Positions 1 through 7,722 of a stretch of DNA of 9,199 nucleotides are shown here, piece by piece. The notes beneath the pieces were generated by a model. It ran no database searches. It was not told where the DNA came from and saw only the letters and a list, made by a program, of their open reading frames with translations. The stretch lies in NCBI GenBank assembly GCA_017555445.1, contig JAFZGK010000053.1:1-9199 (forward strand). The letters run 5' to 3'. The stretch is from Bacteroidales bacterium (lineage in GTDB: Bacteria; Bacteroidota; Bacteroidia; Bacteroidales; UBA932). Both the position numbers and the translations under genes were made by a program. Within the stretch, counting starts at the first letter, position 1. Each line of letters starts with the position of its first letter.

Positions 1-13
1 AAACAATAAAGAT

Positions 14-637
14 ATGCTGATAATAGGAATAGCCGGAGGATCAGGTTCTGGCAAGACAACAGTAGTAAAGGCTATCACAGACCAGCTCAAGGACAGGGTT
101 GTAGTGATACCTCAGGACTCTTATTACAAGGATCTAGGTCATCTTACTGAACAGGAAAAGAGAGATCACAACTTCGATCATCCTGATTCGATAGATTTCG
201 AACTTCTCTGCCAGCAGCTCAAAGAACTGAAGGAAGGCAAGACCATCGAGCAGCCGATCTATTCCTACATCACCTGCGGACGTTCAAAGGATGAAACAGT
301 TACAGTGAAGCCAGCTGACGTAATCATCGTGGAGGGCATTCTCATCTACACCTGTTCCCAGCTCCGCGAACAGATGGACATCAAGCTCTTCGTAGATGCT
401 GATGACGATGACAGACTCATGCGCGTTATGTCCAGAGACATCGTAGAACGTGGCAAGACCGTAGACTGGGTCATCGAGCGTTACACCAGAACTGTGAAGC
501 CGATGTACCTTCAGTTCATCGAACCAAGCAAGAGATATGCAGACATCATCATCCCTCAGGGTGGTCACAATCAGGTAGCGATTGACATGATTTCTGCCAG
601 AATTGAGAAGGATCTCAAGGAAATCGAAAGCAAATAG
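14..637 (+). CDS. udk: Uridine kinase (uridine/cytidine monophosphokinase)
   Basis: The product phosphorylates uridine (and usually cytidine) to the monophosphate with ATP or GTP, a cytosolic pyrimidine-salvage step. The 207-residue length is normal for the family. Visible landmarks are the P-loop GGSGSGKT (residues 8-15), the PQDSYYKDL segment (33-41) whose Asp35 matches the catalytic acid of the family, NFDHPDSIDF (53-62), PIYSY (81-85), the strand VIIVEGIL (103-110) and the C-terminal block FIEPSKRYADIIIPQGG (168-184). One difference stands out: after PIYSY the usual His-x-Arg is Cys88-Gly-Arg90, so the residue that contacts the base in human UCK2 (His117) is Cys here. ATG at 14 begins right before the first strand, so the protein is complete. 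No strong ribosome site is visible in the 13 bases upstream, and the promoter lies outside the window. The stop TAG shares its G with the GTG of the next gene, suggesting coupled translation. Confidence 0.95.
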   Translation: MLIIGIAGGSGSGKTTVVKAITDQLKDRVVVIPQDSYYKDLGHLTEQEKRDHNFDHPDSIDFELLCQQLKELKEGKTIEQPIYSYITCGRSKDETVTVKPADVIIVEGILIYTCSQLREQMDIKLFVDADDDDRLMRVMSRDIVERGKTVDWVIERYTRTVKPMYLQFIEPSKRYADIIIPQGGHNQVAIDMISARIEKDLKEIESK

Positions 638-1413
638 TGGATATTGACAGCTTCATAAAGCGCCAGATCCGAAAGATCAAGGTCTTCTTCTGTAAGAGAC
701 GTTCTTCTGAGGACAAGGCTGGATTATATGTCACCGTGATATTTCATCTCACGGTGATTATTATTCTGCTTGCCTGCCAGATCGACAATCAGCTCAAGAA
801 GGAGGAAAGCTTTGTCCTGGACTTTTCAAAACAGGAAGAGATCGAGCGCAGACTTGAAGAACAGGCATTCAAGGAAGATATCAGCAAACGACTTGATGAA
901 CTCATCGAAATGTCACGTCAGTCTTCAGAACCAGTCAGAAATATCGCTGTAGATGCCGGTTCCAATCTTCGTGACGACAGGAACACAGATGTAGATCAAC
1001 TATACAAAGACGCAGAGAGACTTGCTCAGGAGCTGAAGAACGGCCAGTCTGCCCTTGAAGAGGATGCAAGAGACGAAACAGTGGAATTACCATCTCAGAA
1101 GAAGGAATCCGATAAGGAAAAGAAGGAATATAAAGGTCCGTCAGTACTTTCATATACTTTGGACGGACGCAAGGCCAGTCATCTCAATATTCCGGCATAC
1201 AGATGTAACGGAGGTGGAGATGTGACAGTGATAATCACAGTAAATCCTCAAGGCCAGGTGGTAAATGCAAAGGTCATGGAAGAGATCTCGTCAAGTGACC
1301 AATGCCTGCGAAGCTTCGCTATCAGAGCAGCACGTCTTTCACGCTTCAATGCAGACCCGGATGCTCCTGTACGACAGACCGGCGAAATACTTTACCGCTT
1401 CATAGCCCAGTAA
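637..1413 (+). CDS. TonB-like energy transducer protein, single membrane anchor
   Basis: This 258-residue protein has a basic cytoplasmic N-terminus (1-28), one hydrophobic segment (about 29-46), a long charged region rich in Glu, Lys and Arg that probably includes coiled coil (about 55-165), and a TonB C-terminal-type domain (about 185-258). In that domain one sees YRCNGGG (188-194), a VTVIITVNPQGQVVNAKV strand pair, Cys223, the helix AIRAARLSRF (228-237) and a final GEILYRF strand. Paired cysteines here (190 and 223) are common in Bacteroidota TonB-like proteins. The layout implies an inner-membrane protein reaching into the periplasm. The usual Pro-rich spacer is missing and no exbB or exbD is in the window, so whether it powers outer-membrane transport is unknown. 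The start is GTG, overlapping the udk stop by one base; no in-frame ATG lies near enough to be a better choice. LLAC at 44-47 resembles a lipobox but follows an unusually long n-region. Family placement is solid, role inferred. Confidence 0.82.
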   Translation: MDIDSFIKRQIRKIKVFFCKRRSSEDKAGLYVTVIFHLTVIIILLACQIDNQLKKEESFVLDFSKQEEIERRLEEQAFKEDISKRLDELIEMSRQSSEPVRNIAVDAGSNLRDDRNTDVDQLYKDAERLAQELKNGQSALEEDARDETVELPSQKKESDKEKKEYKGPSVLSYTLDGRKASHLNIPAYRCNGGGDVTVIITVNPQGQVVNAKVMEEISSSDQCLRSFAIRAARLSRFNADPDAPVRQTGEILYRFIAQ

Positions 1414-1420
1414 AAAAACA

Positions 1421-1457
1421 GTCGCGCATGATCAGTATCATACGCGACTTTCATTTT
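1421..1457. terminator. Two-way hairpin terminator between convergent genes
   Basis: Arm GTCGCGCATGAT (1421-1432) pairs with ATCATACGCGAC (1437-1448) around a CAGT loop, with a single C/A mismatch at 1427/1442. T-rich sequence TTTCATTTT follows on the + side and an A-run (1412-1418) supplies a U-tract for transcripts arriving on the - strand. It sits 7 bases after the TonB-like gene stop and its T-rich tail reaches the stop codon of the S41 protease gene, so it can serve both converging transcripts. Confidence 0.85.
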
Positions 1458-3042
1458 ACCATATCGTAGAAGGGCTCTCCACAGCTTTCAGAAGGATATC
1501 ATCTATCGGCAGATAGAATCTGTAGAATGCCTCCTGATCCAGCTTTGAATAGCGTCCCACAAGGGCATTGATCTGAGGCATCAGATAAGTCTTTGTCTCA
1601 TCCCATTCTCCTTTTCGAGGCTTTATTCCATCCACACGCGCAGCATATTCCAGGAACTGCGACTCAACATCAATGGAATTCATAAAGGACTCAAGTCTGC
1701 CGAATTCATCAATCTGAGAGAGTTCTGTGCGATACTTGTCAAACATGGCTGAAGCAAAGCGCATATGAGTGGTCTTGCGATTGCACTTGATATAGAAATC
1801 AGTAGCCTTGGTCGTATCTACAGGCACGAAAACATCAGGAATGATACCTCCGCCACCGTAAACTCTTCGGCCTCTTACAGTGTAATAAAGAGCGGTAGTA
1901 TCGACCTTTATGCTGTCTGCAGAGGTCATCTCGCCATGGGCATATCGCTCATATATATCGTAGGCGTAGTCCTTGTCATATGGCTTCTGGATACATCTTC
2001 CAGAAGGAGTATAGAAGCGTGCTACAGTAAGTCTGATACCTGAGCCGTCAGTGAAATTGATAGGTTCCTGAACGAGGCCTTTTCCGAACGAACGACGACC
2101 GACGATCACTCCTCTGTCATTATCCTGGATGGCTCCGGCAAAAATCTCACTTGAAGAAGCTGATCCGTCATTTATCAGAACTGAAAGCTCCACATCCTGG
2201 AGACGTCCACGTCCATCTGCATCATAATTCTGGCGTGGTCGCTCACGACCTTCCATGTATACGATGCCGTCGCCTTTTGCAAGGAACTCGTTTGAAAGCC
2301 TGAGAGCCTGATCCAGATAACCTCCCGTATTGTCACGAAGGTCGAATATAAGACGTTTCATACCCTGCTTCAGCAGCTTGTCAGCAGCCTCGCTGAATTC
2401 CTTATATGTTGTTCGTGAGAACTTCGAGAGCTTGATGTAACCCGTAGTCTCATCCAGCATGAAGGCTGCATCTATACAGTTTACAGGAATCTTGTCACGG
2501 GTAAGTTCGAAAGGCATCAGATTGCCGTCACGGCTGATCATGATCTTCACCTTTGAGCCCGAAGGTCCCTTCATCAAACGGACCATGCTGTCCTGAGGGG
2601 TCCTGGTACCGGCGATAGTCCTCTCCCCCACCTTTATGATTCTGTCTCCCTGGATAAGACCTGCCTTTTCTGAAGGACCGCCGGGAATGACGCTGAGGAC
2701 AATAGCAGTATCGTTCGGAACATTGAACTGGATACCGATGCCGTCAAAATTTCCGGCAAGTTCAGTCTCTGATTCTGTGAGTTCCACAGGAGGAAGATAC
2801 ACAGAGTGAGGGTCAAGCTCGGCAAGAGCCGCCTGTACCGCCGCATCTGTCATCCCCTTCATATCTATGGTGTCGACATAGTTCTTCTGAACTTCCTGAA
2901 GAATGAGGTTGAGCTTGCGCCATCTGTTGTAGTCACCGTCAAACTTCTTCTCCGGAAGAGCCTTTGTCGCTACCAAGGTAAGAAGCACTCCGAGGATCAC
3001 ACCTAGGAGCGCCACTATTATGCTATTGTCAATTTTCTTCAT
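1456..3042 (-). CDS. C-terminal processing peptidase, family S41 (CtpA/Prc type)
   Basis: This is a serine protease of the carboxyl-terminal processing family, which trims or degrades proteins from the C-terminus in the periplasm. Counting from ATG at 3042 (528 residues), a hydrophobic segment at about 7-29 acts as signal peptide or membrane anchor. A helical N-terminal part (40-90) holds the LDPHSVYLPP motif. A PDZ domain follows at about 97-180 (FDGIGIQF, then GGPSEKAGLIQGDRI), then the S41 core with GYIKLSKF (201-208) and DLRDNTGGYLDQA (234-246). Ser296 (in SASSSE), Lys321 (in FGKGLVQ) and Gln325 reproduce the spacing of the Ser-Lys-Gln triad known from CtpB (25 and 4 residues), so the enzyme should be active. 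About 130 residues follow the core. A TTG codon lies directly before the ATG and would add one residue; ATG is preferred. The gene is last in its operon, 28 bases after the dCMP deaminase gene. Its natural substrate is not evident. Confidence 0.93.
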   Translation of the reverse strand: MKKIDNSIIVALLGVILGVLLTLVATKALPEKKFDGDYNRWRKLNLILQEVQKNYVDTIDMKGMTDAAVQAALAELDPHSVYLPPVELTESETELAGNFDGIGIQFNVPNDTAIVLSVIPGGPSEKAGLIQGDRIIKVGERTIAGTRTPQDSMVRLMKGPSGSKVKIMISRDGNLMPFELTRDKIPVNCIDAAFMLDETTGYIKLSKFSRTTYKEFSEAADKLLKQGMKRLIFDLRDNTGGYLDQALRLSNEFLAKGDGIVYMEGRERPRQNYDADGRGRLQDVELSVLINDGSASSSEIFAGAIQDNDRGVIVGRRSFGKGLVQEPINFTDGSGIRLTVARFYTPSGRCIQKPYDKDYAYDIYERYAHGEMTSADSIKVDTTALYYTVRGRRVYGGGGIIPDVFVPVDTTKATDFYIKCNRKTTHMRFASAMFDKYRTELSQIDEFGRLESFMNSIDVESQFLEYAARVDGIKPRKGEWDETKTYLMPQINALVGRYSKLDQEAFYRFYLPIDDILLKAVESPSTIW

Positions 3043-3070
3043 CAATTGTCCGTTTTATATCTGTCTGCTA

Positions 3071-3493
3071 TCACCTTGAAGCAGAAGGATCATCAACCTG
3101 TTCGACCTCAATTCCTGCCCTGCGAAGGAGATCTATACCATCTGTGATACGATACGGATCACGATAGACGACTCTCCTGATTCCTGCCTGGATGATCAGC
3201 TTTGCACATTCCATACAAGGAGATGCAGTGACATAAAGCGTAGCATCCTTGCTGCTGTTGCCTGACTGCGCCACCTTGGAAATTGCATTAGCCTCCGCAT
3301 GAAGCACATATGGCTTGGTGATGCCGTTCTCATCCTCACAGATGTTTTCAAATCCCGACGGCGTACCGTTGTAGCCGTCGGAGATTATCATTCTGTCCTT
3401 TACCAGCAGGGCACCTACCTGACGACGCTTGCAATATGAATTCTGCGCCCAGACGCCTGCCATTTCTATGTAACTTTGGTCGAACTTTTCCAT
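3071..3493 (-). CDS. dCMP deaminase (ComEB-like zinc deaminase)
   Basis: The enzyme hydrolyses dCMP to dUMP, feeding thymidylate synthesis. In its 140 residues the cytidine-deaminase zinc site is intact: HAE at 65-67 (His65 ligand, Glu67 proton shuttle) and PCMEC at 92-96 (Cys93 and Cys96 ligands). The stretch SDGYNGTPSGFENICED (38-54) is the GYNG-x-P-x-G signature that separates dCMP deaminases from cytidine and tRNA deaminases; in studied members it belongs to the allosteric nucleotide site, so feedback by dCTP/dTTP is possible. The length is typical. The ATG at 3493 overlaps the TAA of the acyl-CoA synthetase gene by one base (TAATG), suggesting translational coupling. The lipid and pyrimidine neighbours share no obvious pathway, so the operon seems to be a housekeeping grouping. 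A tRNA-adenosine deaminase is excluded by the GYNG signature. Confidence 0.92.
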   Translation of the reverse strand: MEKFDQSYIEMAGVWAQNSYCKRRQVGALLVKDRMIISDGYNGTPSGFENICEDENGITKPYVLHAEANAISKVAQSGNSSKDATLYVTASPCMECAKLIIQAGIRRVVYRDPYRITDGIDLLRRAGIEVEQVDDPSASR

Positions 3494-5148
3494 TATCTCT
3501 GATAAAGATAGCGTTTGATACTCTTCTTAGGTGTGCGCTCGAAGTCCTCAGACATAACCTCGATCTTCTTGAGCTTGGCATAGTTAGGAAGTTCCTTGTT
3601 AAGCTCTGGAAGTACGTTATCGAAATAGCCCTGGAAATCGCGCTGACGGATGCCGTCTCTTGCACCGAGGGCCACATCAGGATAGATGAGTGCTGTCAGA
3701 CCGCCGTTATCCTCGATCACAAGAGACTCAACGACATATGGCTGGCTGTTGATGACAGTCTCAACCTCCTCAGGATAGATATTCTGACCGCTCGGGCCGA
3801 GAATCATACATTTAGCACGTCCCTTGATGAAGAGCGAGCCATCCTCGTCAAGGATACCCATATCACCTGTGCGGAACCATCCGTCCTCAGTGAAGACCTC
3901 TGCTGTAGCCTCTTCATTCTTGTAGTATCCGAGAAACACGTTTGCACCTTTCACCTGGATCTCACCCGGAACATTTGCAGGATCTGCAGAGTTGATTCTT
4001 ACCTCCATGTTCGGAGCTGCCTTACCGCAAGAGTAAAGTTTCTCCTCCTTCCAGTCATCATAAGTGATGATAGGGGCACACTCGGTCATACCGTAACCTA
4101 CGGTGAATGGGAATGCCATCTTCTTGAAGAACGCCTCGACCTCTGTATTGAATGCTGCACCACCGATGATGACCTCATAGAACTCACCTCCGAATGCATT
4201 GATAAGCTCTTCCCTCACCTTGTTGAGTACAAGCTGGTTAAGGCCAGGCAGTTTCATGATGAACTTGATACCCTCTTTTTCGAGGATAGGCTTCACCTTT
4301 GTCTTGTAGATCTTCTCGATCACGAGAGGAACCGCAATCACAACGCTTGGCTTCACCTCCGCAAGAGCCTGCATGATGATCTTAGGGCTCGGGAGACGTG
4401 AAAGGAAGTGTACATGACAACCTACTGAAAGCTCATAGAGAACCTCGAACATAAGGCCGTACATATGCGCACATGGAAGCATTGAAACAACCTTTGATGT
4501 ATGGTTGAGCTGAGGAAGAACCTTATTACCGAACATGAGGTTAGACCATACAGCTCTGTAAGGTATCATGACGCCCTTGGAGAATCCTGATGTACCGGAT
4601 GTATAATTGATTATGGCAAGTTCATCTGCAGAGTCCTCATAATAGTTGATTGCATCTGCAGTGAAAGCCATAGGATATTTCCTTCCGAAGAGCTCGTTGA
4701 GATGCTCACGAGCCTCAGTGATCTTCTCATCCGCCGAAAAAAGGAGCTTAAAGGTATTAACCTGGATGATTGCCTGAAGATTTGGCATCTCATCCTCATG
4801 AAGTCCCTCCCAGATCACATCATCCACAAAGAGGATCTTAGCCTCGGAGTGATTTACGAGGTGGTGGATGTTAGCAGACTTGAACTCATGAAGAAGCGGA
4901 ACAGGAATGGCGCCATAAGTCATTGTTGCAAGGAAGCTTACTGCCCAGTTCGCCTGGTTTCTTGAACAGATGGCAACCTTGTCACCCTTCTGGAGTCCAC
5001 ATGACTCGAACATGATGTGGAGTTTCTCCATACGTCTTGCGACATCACCGAACTTCAAGGTAGCACCCTGATAGTTTGAAATCGCAGGACGGTCCCAGTT
5101 CTTTTTGAACGATTCTTCAAAAATTTTGTTAACTGATTTGAATTCCAT
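3493..5148 (-). CDS. AMP-forming acyl-CoA synthetase (long-chain fatty acid ligase-like)
   Basis: This member of the ANL adenylating superfamily most likely activates a fatty acid to acyl-AMP and then acyl-CoA in the cytosol or at the membrane face. Seen in its 551 residues: the phosphate loop YTSGTSGFSKG (182-192), the A4-region HMYG (228-231), VGYGMTE (350-356), GWFRTGDMG (423-431), the hinge FIKGRAK (440-446) with GQNIYPEEVE (454-463), and a C-terminal lid ending PKKSIKRYLYQR. In many ANL enzymes the last motif is P-x-x-G-K-I, with the Lys catalysing adenylation; here the aligned residue is Ser543, flanked by Lys541, Lys542 and Lys545. The overall pattern is closest to long-chain fatty acid ligases, but the acyl substrate and acceptor (CoA or acyl carrier protein) cannot be read from sequence. 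ATG at 5148 lies 23 bases after the preceding gene's stop. Its TAA overlaps the dCMP deaminase start by one base. Confidence 0.9.
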   Translation of the reverse strand: MEFKSVNKIFEESFKKNWDRPAISNYQGATLKFGDVARRMEKLHIMFESCGLQKGDKVAICSRNQANWAVSFLATMTYGAIPVPLLHEFKSANIHHLVNHSEAKILFVDDVIWEGLHEDEMPNLQAIIQVNTFKLLFSADEKITEAREHLNELFGRKYPMAFTADAINYYEDSADELAIINYTSGTSGFSKGVMIPYRAVWSNLMFGNKVLPQLNHTSKVVSMLPCAHMYGLMFEVLYELSVGCHVHFLSRLPSPKIIMQALAEVKPSVVIAVPLVIEKIYKTKVKPILEKEGIKFIMKLPGLNQLVLNKVREELINAFGGEFYEVIIGGAAFNTEVEAFFKKMAFPFTVGYGMTECAPIITYDDWKEEKLYSCGKAAPNMEVRINSADPANVPGEIQVKGANVFLGYYKNEEATAEVFTEDGWFRTGDMGILDEDGSLFIKGRAKCMILGPSGQNIYPEEVETVINSQPYVVESLVIEDNGGLTALIYPDVALGARDGIRQRDFQGYFDNVLPELNKELPNYAKLKKIEVMSEDFERTPKKSIKRYLYQR

Positions 5149-5171
5149 TTTATTTCAAGTTAAAGTACATT

Positions 5172-7274
5172 CTATTTAAGTGCTGCTGTGCGCACCTTGC
5201 CATCATAGCAGGTGAATTCCACAGTCGTGCCGTCAAGCTTCTTTATCTCGCTGTCCGGCCTTATTCTCTGGTTGCCCTCGAACGCCGTCAGCGGCTCACC
5301 TCCGTAGAACGGGAAGATGAGGGTCTGGACAGATGTCCTGACTACCCAGAATGTGCTTCCTCCAAGGTCTATGCGCTCAGGAAGGTTCTTGATGGTCTCT
5401 CCTGAAACCGCAATACCCTTCCATGAAGCTGGCTTCACACCCTGAAGGTTATACATTTCAATAGTATTGTCCTTGTGAAGGACCATTATGTTATATTTCT
5501 TCTTGCCGTTGAAATCATAGATATCCGGTCCCAGAAGAATATCCTTCTTGAGATCAAGAGGGAATCCCTTGACATATTTACCGAGTCTATCAAGGAGATG
5601 GATGCTGCTTCCTGCTGCGAAAAGAATCTGAAGCTTGCCGTTCGCATAGAAATCTACGGTACCTGCTCTTCCGCAGATAAGTTTGTCAAAAGGAATGCCC
5701 CATAGGTCCTTGCCATCCTCACGAAGACAAAGTGACTTGTAAGAGTTCTGATAGAACTCATTCATCTTTCCTGTACCGGAGTTCTTCACCTGGAACGGGC
5801 CTGTCGGCACTACTACTGTCGTATCTCTCTCGAACAGAGCCTCATTTGACTTCTGCATCTCGAGGTTCATAAGGTCAAAGTCAAGTCCTGTTCCTGTCTT
5901 TTCCTGCGTAACATGAAGAACTGCAGGAGCCACTTCCGACTCATCATACAACGAATTGAAACGTCCGAGGAAAGTAGATGTAAATATATCTTTGAGGGCT
6001 GACCTCTCTTCAGAGAATGAAAAATATGCCACAGCCGAGGAGGTCTTGCGCGCGAGAAGGTCAGGTTTTCCTGCATCAGAAAGAAGATGCTTCAACGAAT
6101 ATTCAGCAATCTTGCCTTCCGCATATTCAGCGATGATATCCTTGTGCGAAGATATGATCCACCCATCTGAGAATATTGTTTCTGTCTCACCCTTCCTGCG
6201 GAAAACTTCTCCAAAGAGAAAAGAAGCGACAGCATTATAATCGACTGTATCAACATACTGAGCATTCTTGCCGACCCTCATCAGAGTTATCTTCTCCATT
6301 TTGTTGCCCAACATGACAAATGCAGCAGCGACCTCCCTCACACCAAGATTTTCCACCATGGTCTCAGGCGTCACACGATATTTCTTCTCGAGTGCATTAC
6401 GCTCTGCAAGATTAGTCTGGAGCTTCTGTCTTGTGTCAAGATATGACTGATATGCAGCTATATATGGAGACGTCTCCTTCATAGGAAGCGATACTGCAAA
6501 CAAGGTATAGGAAGGGAGAACTGATGATACTGCAGAAACCGATGCCGACGTCTTTTCAAGCACAGTCATAAAGTCCATCGCCTCACCCCCATATACAGCT
6601 GTTCCGTCCAATGAAAGAAGTTCTGAAGAACGGCTCAGATCGAATGCGGTCCAATCTGACAGTCTTACAAGAAAATCCTTTGCTCCGGAATATGTCTGCT
6701 TCAAAACGACAGGAAGAAGTCTTCCGATATGAGCATTGGAAATGAAGAGAGAATTAGCCCCCTTCACAGATGATACAGCCTGCTCAAAACCTGCTGCATC
6801 CATGACAGACACTTTCTTTTCAAGATGTCTGACTGATGATTTGACGATAGTCTCGGATGGCGAAGCGACCACGAATCCGTTCTTTACAGAAACATAAAGT
6901 CCTTTAGATTCCAAATCTGAAGCAAAGGTCTCTGAAGTCATCTCATCTCCCTTTGTCTCAAAGACATACAGAGGCAGAAGCTTACCTGAGTAATGAAGGG
7001 AGACAGCCATTCTTGACCTGCTGGAGCCGCTCTGAAGTTCAAGTCCCTGAATGAGCGCAGGGGCTACCGACCTGTGGTCGGCAAATGACGCAACAAGTAC
7101 TGCATCAGACGGCACAGCGGAAAGGACCATATGGCGGTCGTCAGCCGCCACATGGGATTTTTTTGAAGCCTTCGGCGATTCCACATCAGAATAGAGAGTC
7201 ATCACAGCGACTCCGATTCCGACAAACATCACCGCCAAGGCGATAAGACAAAGTATTATTGACTTTCTGCTCAT
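5172..7274 (-). CDS. Uncharacterised membrane-anchored periplasmic protein with propeller-like C-terminus
   Basis: I recognise the type as a conserved Bacteroidota envelope protein without an assigned role; it broadly resembles DUF3352-like proteins but I cannot confirm that by search. In its 700 residues a short basic start (MSRK) precedes one hydrophobic segment (about 5-27), implying a signal anchor with the rest in the periplasm. Residues about 45-485 read as alternating alpha/beta modules (for example VPSDAVLVASFADH at 54-67, and a helical stretch YLDTRQKLQTNLAERNALEKKYR near 278-300). Residues about 500-700 look like beta-propeller blades: LREDGKDLWGIPF, VDFYANGKLQILFAAG, IHLLDRLGKYVKGFPLDL and YDFNGKKKYNIMVLHKDNTIEMYNLQG. 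No catalytic motif is evident, so a binding or scaffold role is only inference. ATG at 7274 overlaps the ridA stop by one base (TAATG) and the synthetase gene starts 23 bases downstream, tying it to a co-expressed unit. Confidence 0.85.
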   Translation of the reverse strand: MSRKSIILCLIALAVMFVGIGVAVMTLYSDVESPKASKKSHVAADDRHMVLSAVPSDAVLVASFADHRSVAPALIQGLELQSGSSRSRMAVSLHYSGKLLPLYVFETKGDEMTSETFASDLESKGLYVSVKNGFVVASPSETIVKSSVRHLEKKVSVMDAAGFEQAVSSVKGANSLFISNAHIGRLLPVVLKQTYSGAKDFLVRLSDWTAFDLSRSSELLSLDGTAVYGGEAMDFMTVLEKTSASVSAVSSVLPSYTLFAVSLPMKETSPYIAAYQSYLDTRQKLQTNLAERNALEKKYRVTPETMVENLGVREVAAAFVMLGNKMEKITLMRVGKNAQYVDTVDYNAVASFLFGEVFRRKGETETIFSDGWIISSHKDIIAEYAEGKIAEYSLKHLLSDAGKPDLLARKTSSAVAYFSFSEERSALKDIFTSTFLGRFNSLYDESEVAPAVLHVTQEKTGTGLDFDLMNLEMQKSNEALFERDTTVVVPTGPFQVKNSGTGKMNEFYQNSYKSLCLREDGKDLWGIPFDKLICGRAGTVDFYANGKLQILFAAGSSIHLLDRLGKYVKGFPLDLKKDILLGPDIYDFNGKKKYNIMVLHKDNTIEMYNLQGVKPASWKGIAVSGETIKNLPERIDLGGSTFWVVRTSVQTLIFPFYGGEPLTAFEGNQRIRPDSEIKKLDGTTVEFTCYDGKVRTAALK

Positions 7275-7648
7275 TATTTTACAGCAATAGCCTCAATCTC
7301 AACCTTTACACCAAGTGGAAGAGCTGCAGCCTGATAGCATGCTCTAGCCGGCTTATCACCTGTAAAATACTCAGCATACACCTCATTAACTGCCTTGAAA
7401 TCAGCGATATCAGCAAGAAGAACAGTTGTCTTCACAACATTGTCATAAGTCATACCAGCCTCCTTGAGGATAGCACCGATATTCTTGAGTGACTGATGAG
7501 CAGCATCAACGATATCCTCCTGGATCTTACCGTCAGCAGGGTTTACAGGAATCTGTCCTGAGATGTAAAGTGTTCCGTTTACTTCGATTGCCTGCGAATA
7601 TGGACCTACAGCCTTAGGCGCGTCAGGTGTTGCGATTACTCTTTTCAT
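7274..7648 (-). CDS. ridA: RidA family reactive enamine/imine deaminase
   Basis: RidA hydrolyses reactive 2-aminoacrylate-type enamines and imines to the keto acid plus ammonia, protecting pyridoxal-phosphate enzymes. The 124-residue protein aligns closely with E. coli RidA: GPYSQA with Tyr17, YISGQIPVNP with Gly31, KTTVLLADIADF, and the C-terminal block ARACYQAAALPLGVKVEIEAIAVK, where Arg102 and Glu117 match E. coli Arg105 and Glu120, the substrate carboxylate-binding and water-activating positions. RidA proteins are trimers with the active sites between subunits. The start chosen is ATG at 7648, giving MKRVIATPDAP. An upstream in-frame GTG (7675) would add nine residues but lies immediately beside the promoter -7 box, above the expected transcript start. 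First gene of the five-gene operon; its stop overlaps the next start by one base. Confidence 0.95.
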   Translation of the reverse strand: MKRVIATPDAPKAVGPYSQAIEVNGTLYISGQIPVNPADGKIQEDIVDAAHQSLKNIGAILKEAGMTYDNVVKTTVLLADIADFKAVNEVYAEYFTGDKPARACYQAAALPLGVKVEIEAIAVK

Positions 7649-7676
7649 GATGTCTGTTTTTAATTGGTTAAACACA

Positions 7677-7707
7677 CAAAGATAATCATTATTTGACTAT
7701 TTGCCAA
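7677..7707 (-). promoter_or_regulatory. Bacteroides-type promoter for the ridA operon
   Basis: Read on the - strand, TATCTTTG (7677-7684) matches the Bacteroidota -7 consensus TAnnTTTG exactly. TTGG (7704-7707) lies 19 bases upstream, in the place of the -33 TTTG box. Transcription would begin near 7669-7672, leaving a leader of about 22 bases before the ridA ATG at 7648. It lies just downstream of the terminator of the preceding transcript, so the ridA operon appears to be an independent unit. Confidence 0.72.
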
Positions 7708-7722
7708 TAGGTAAATACCATC

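Noticed and set aside
284..568. 94-codon open frame on the - strand inside udk
   Set aside because: It is fully inside udk in antisense, has no promoter or recognisable motif and is best explained as a by-product of udk codon use.
3436..4401. Long open frame of 321 codons on the + strand opposite the acyl-CoA synthetase gene
   Set aside because: It lies antisense to a clearly conserved enzyme, its translation has no recognisable domain and is rich in Leu, Cys and His as expected from a mirrored frame, and it runs across the start of the dCMP deaminase gene.
7649..7675. GTG start nine codons upstream of the ridA ATG
   Set aside because: It lies beside the -7 promoter box, above the likely transcript start, and the ATG start gives the standard RidA N-terminus.
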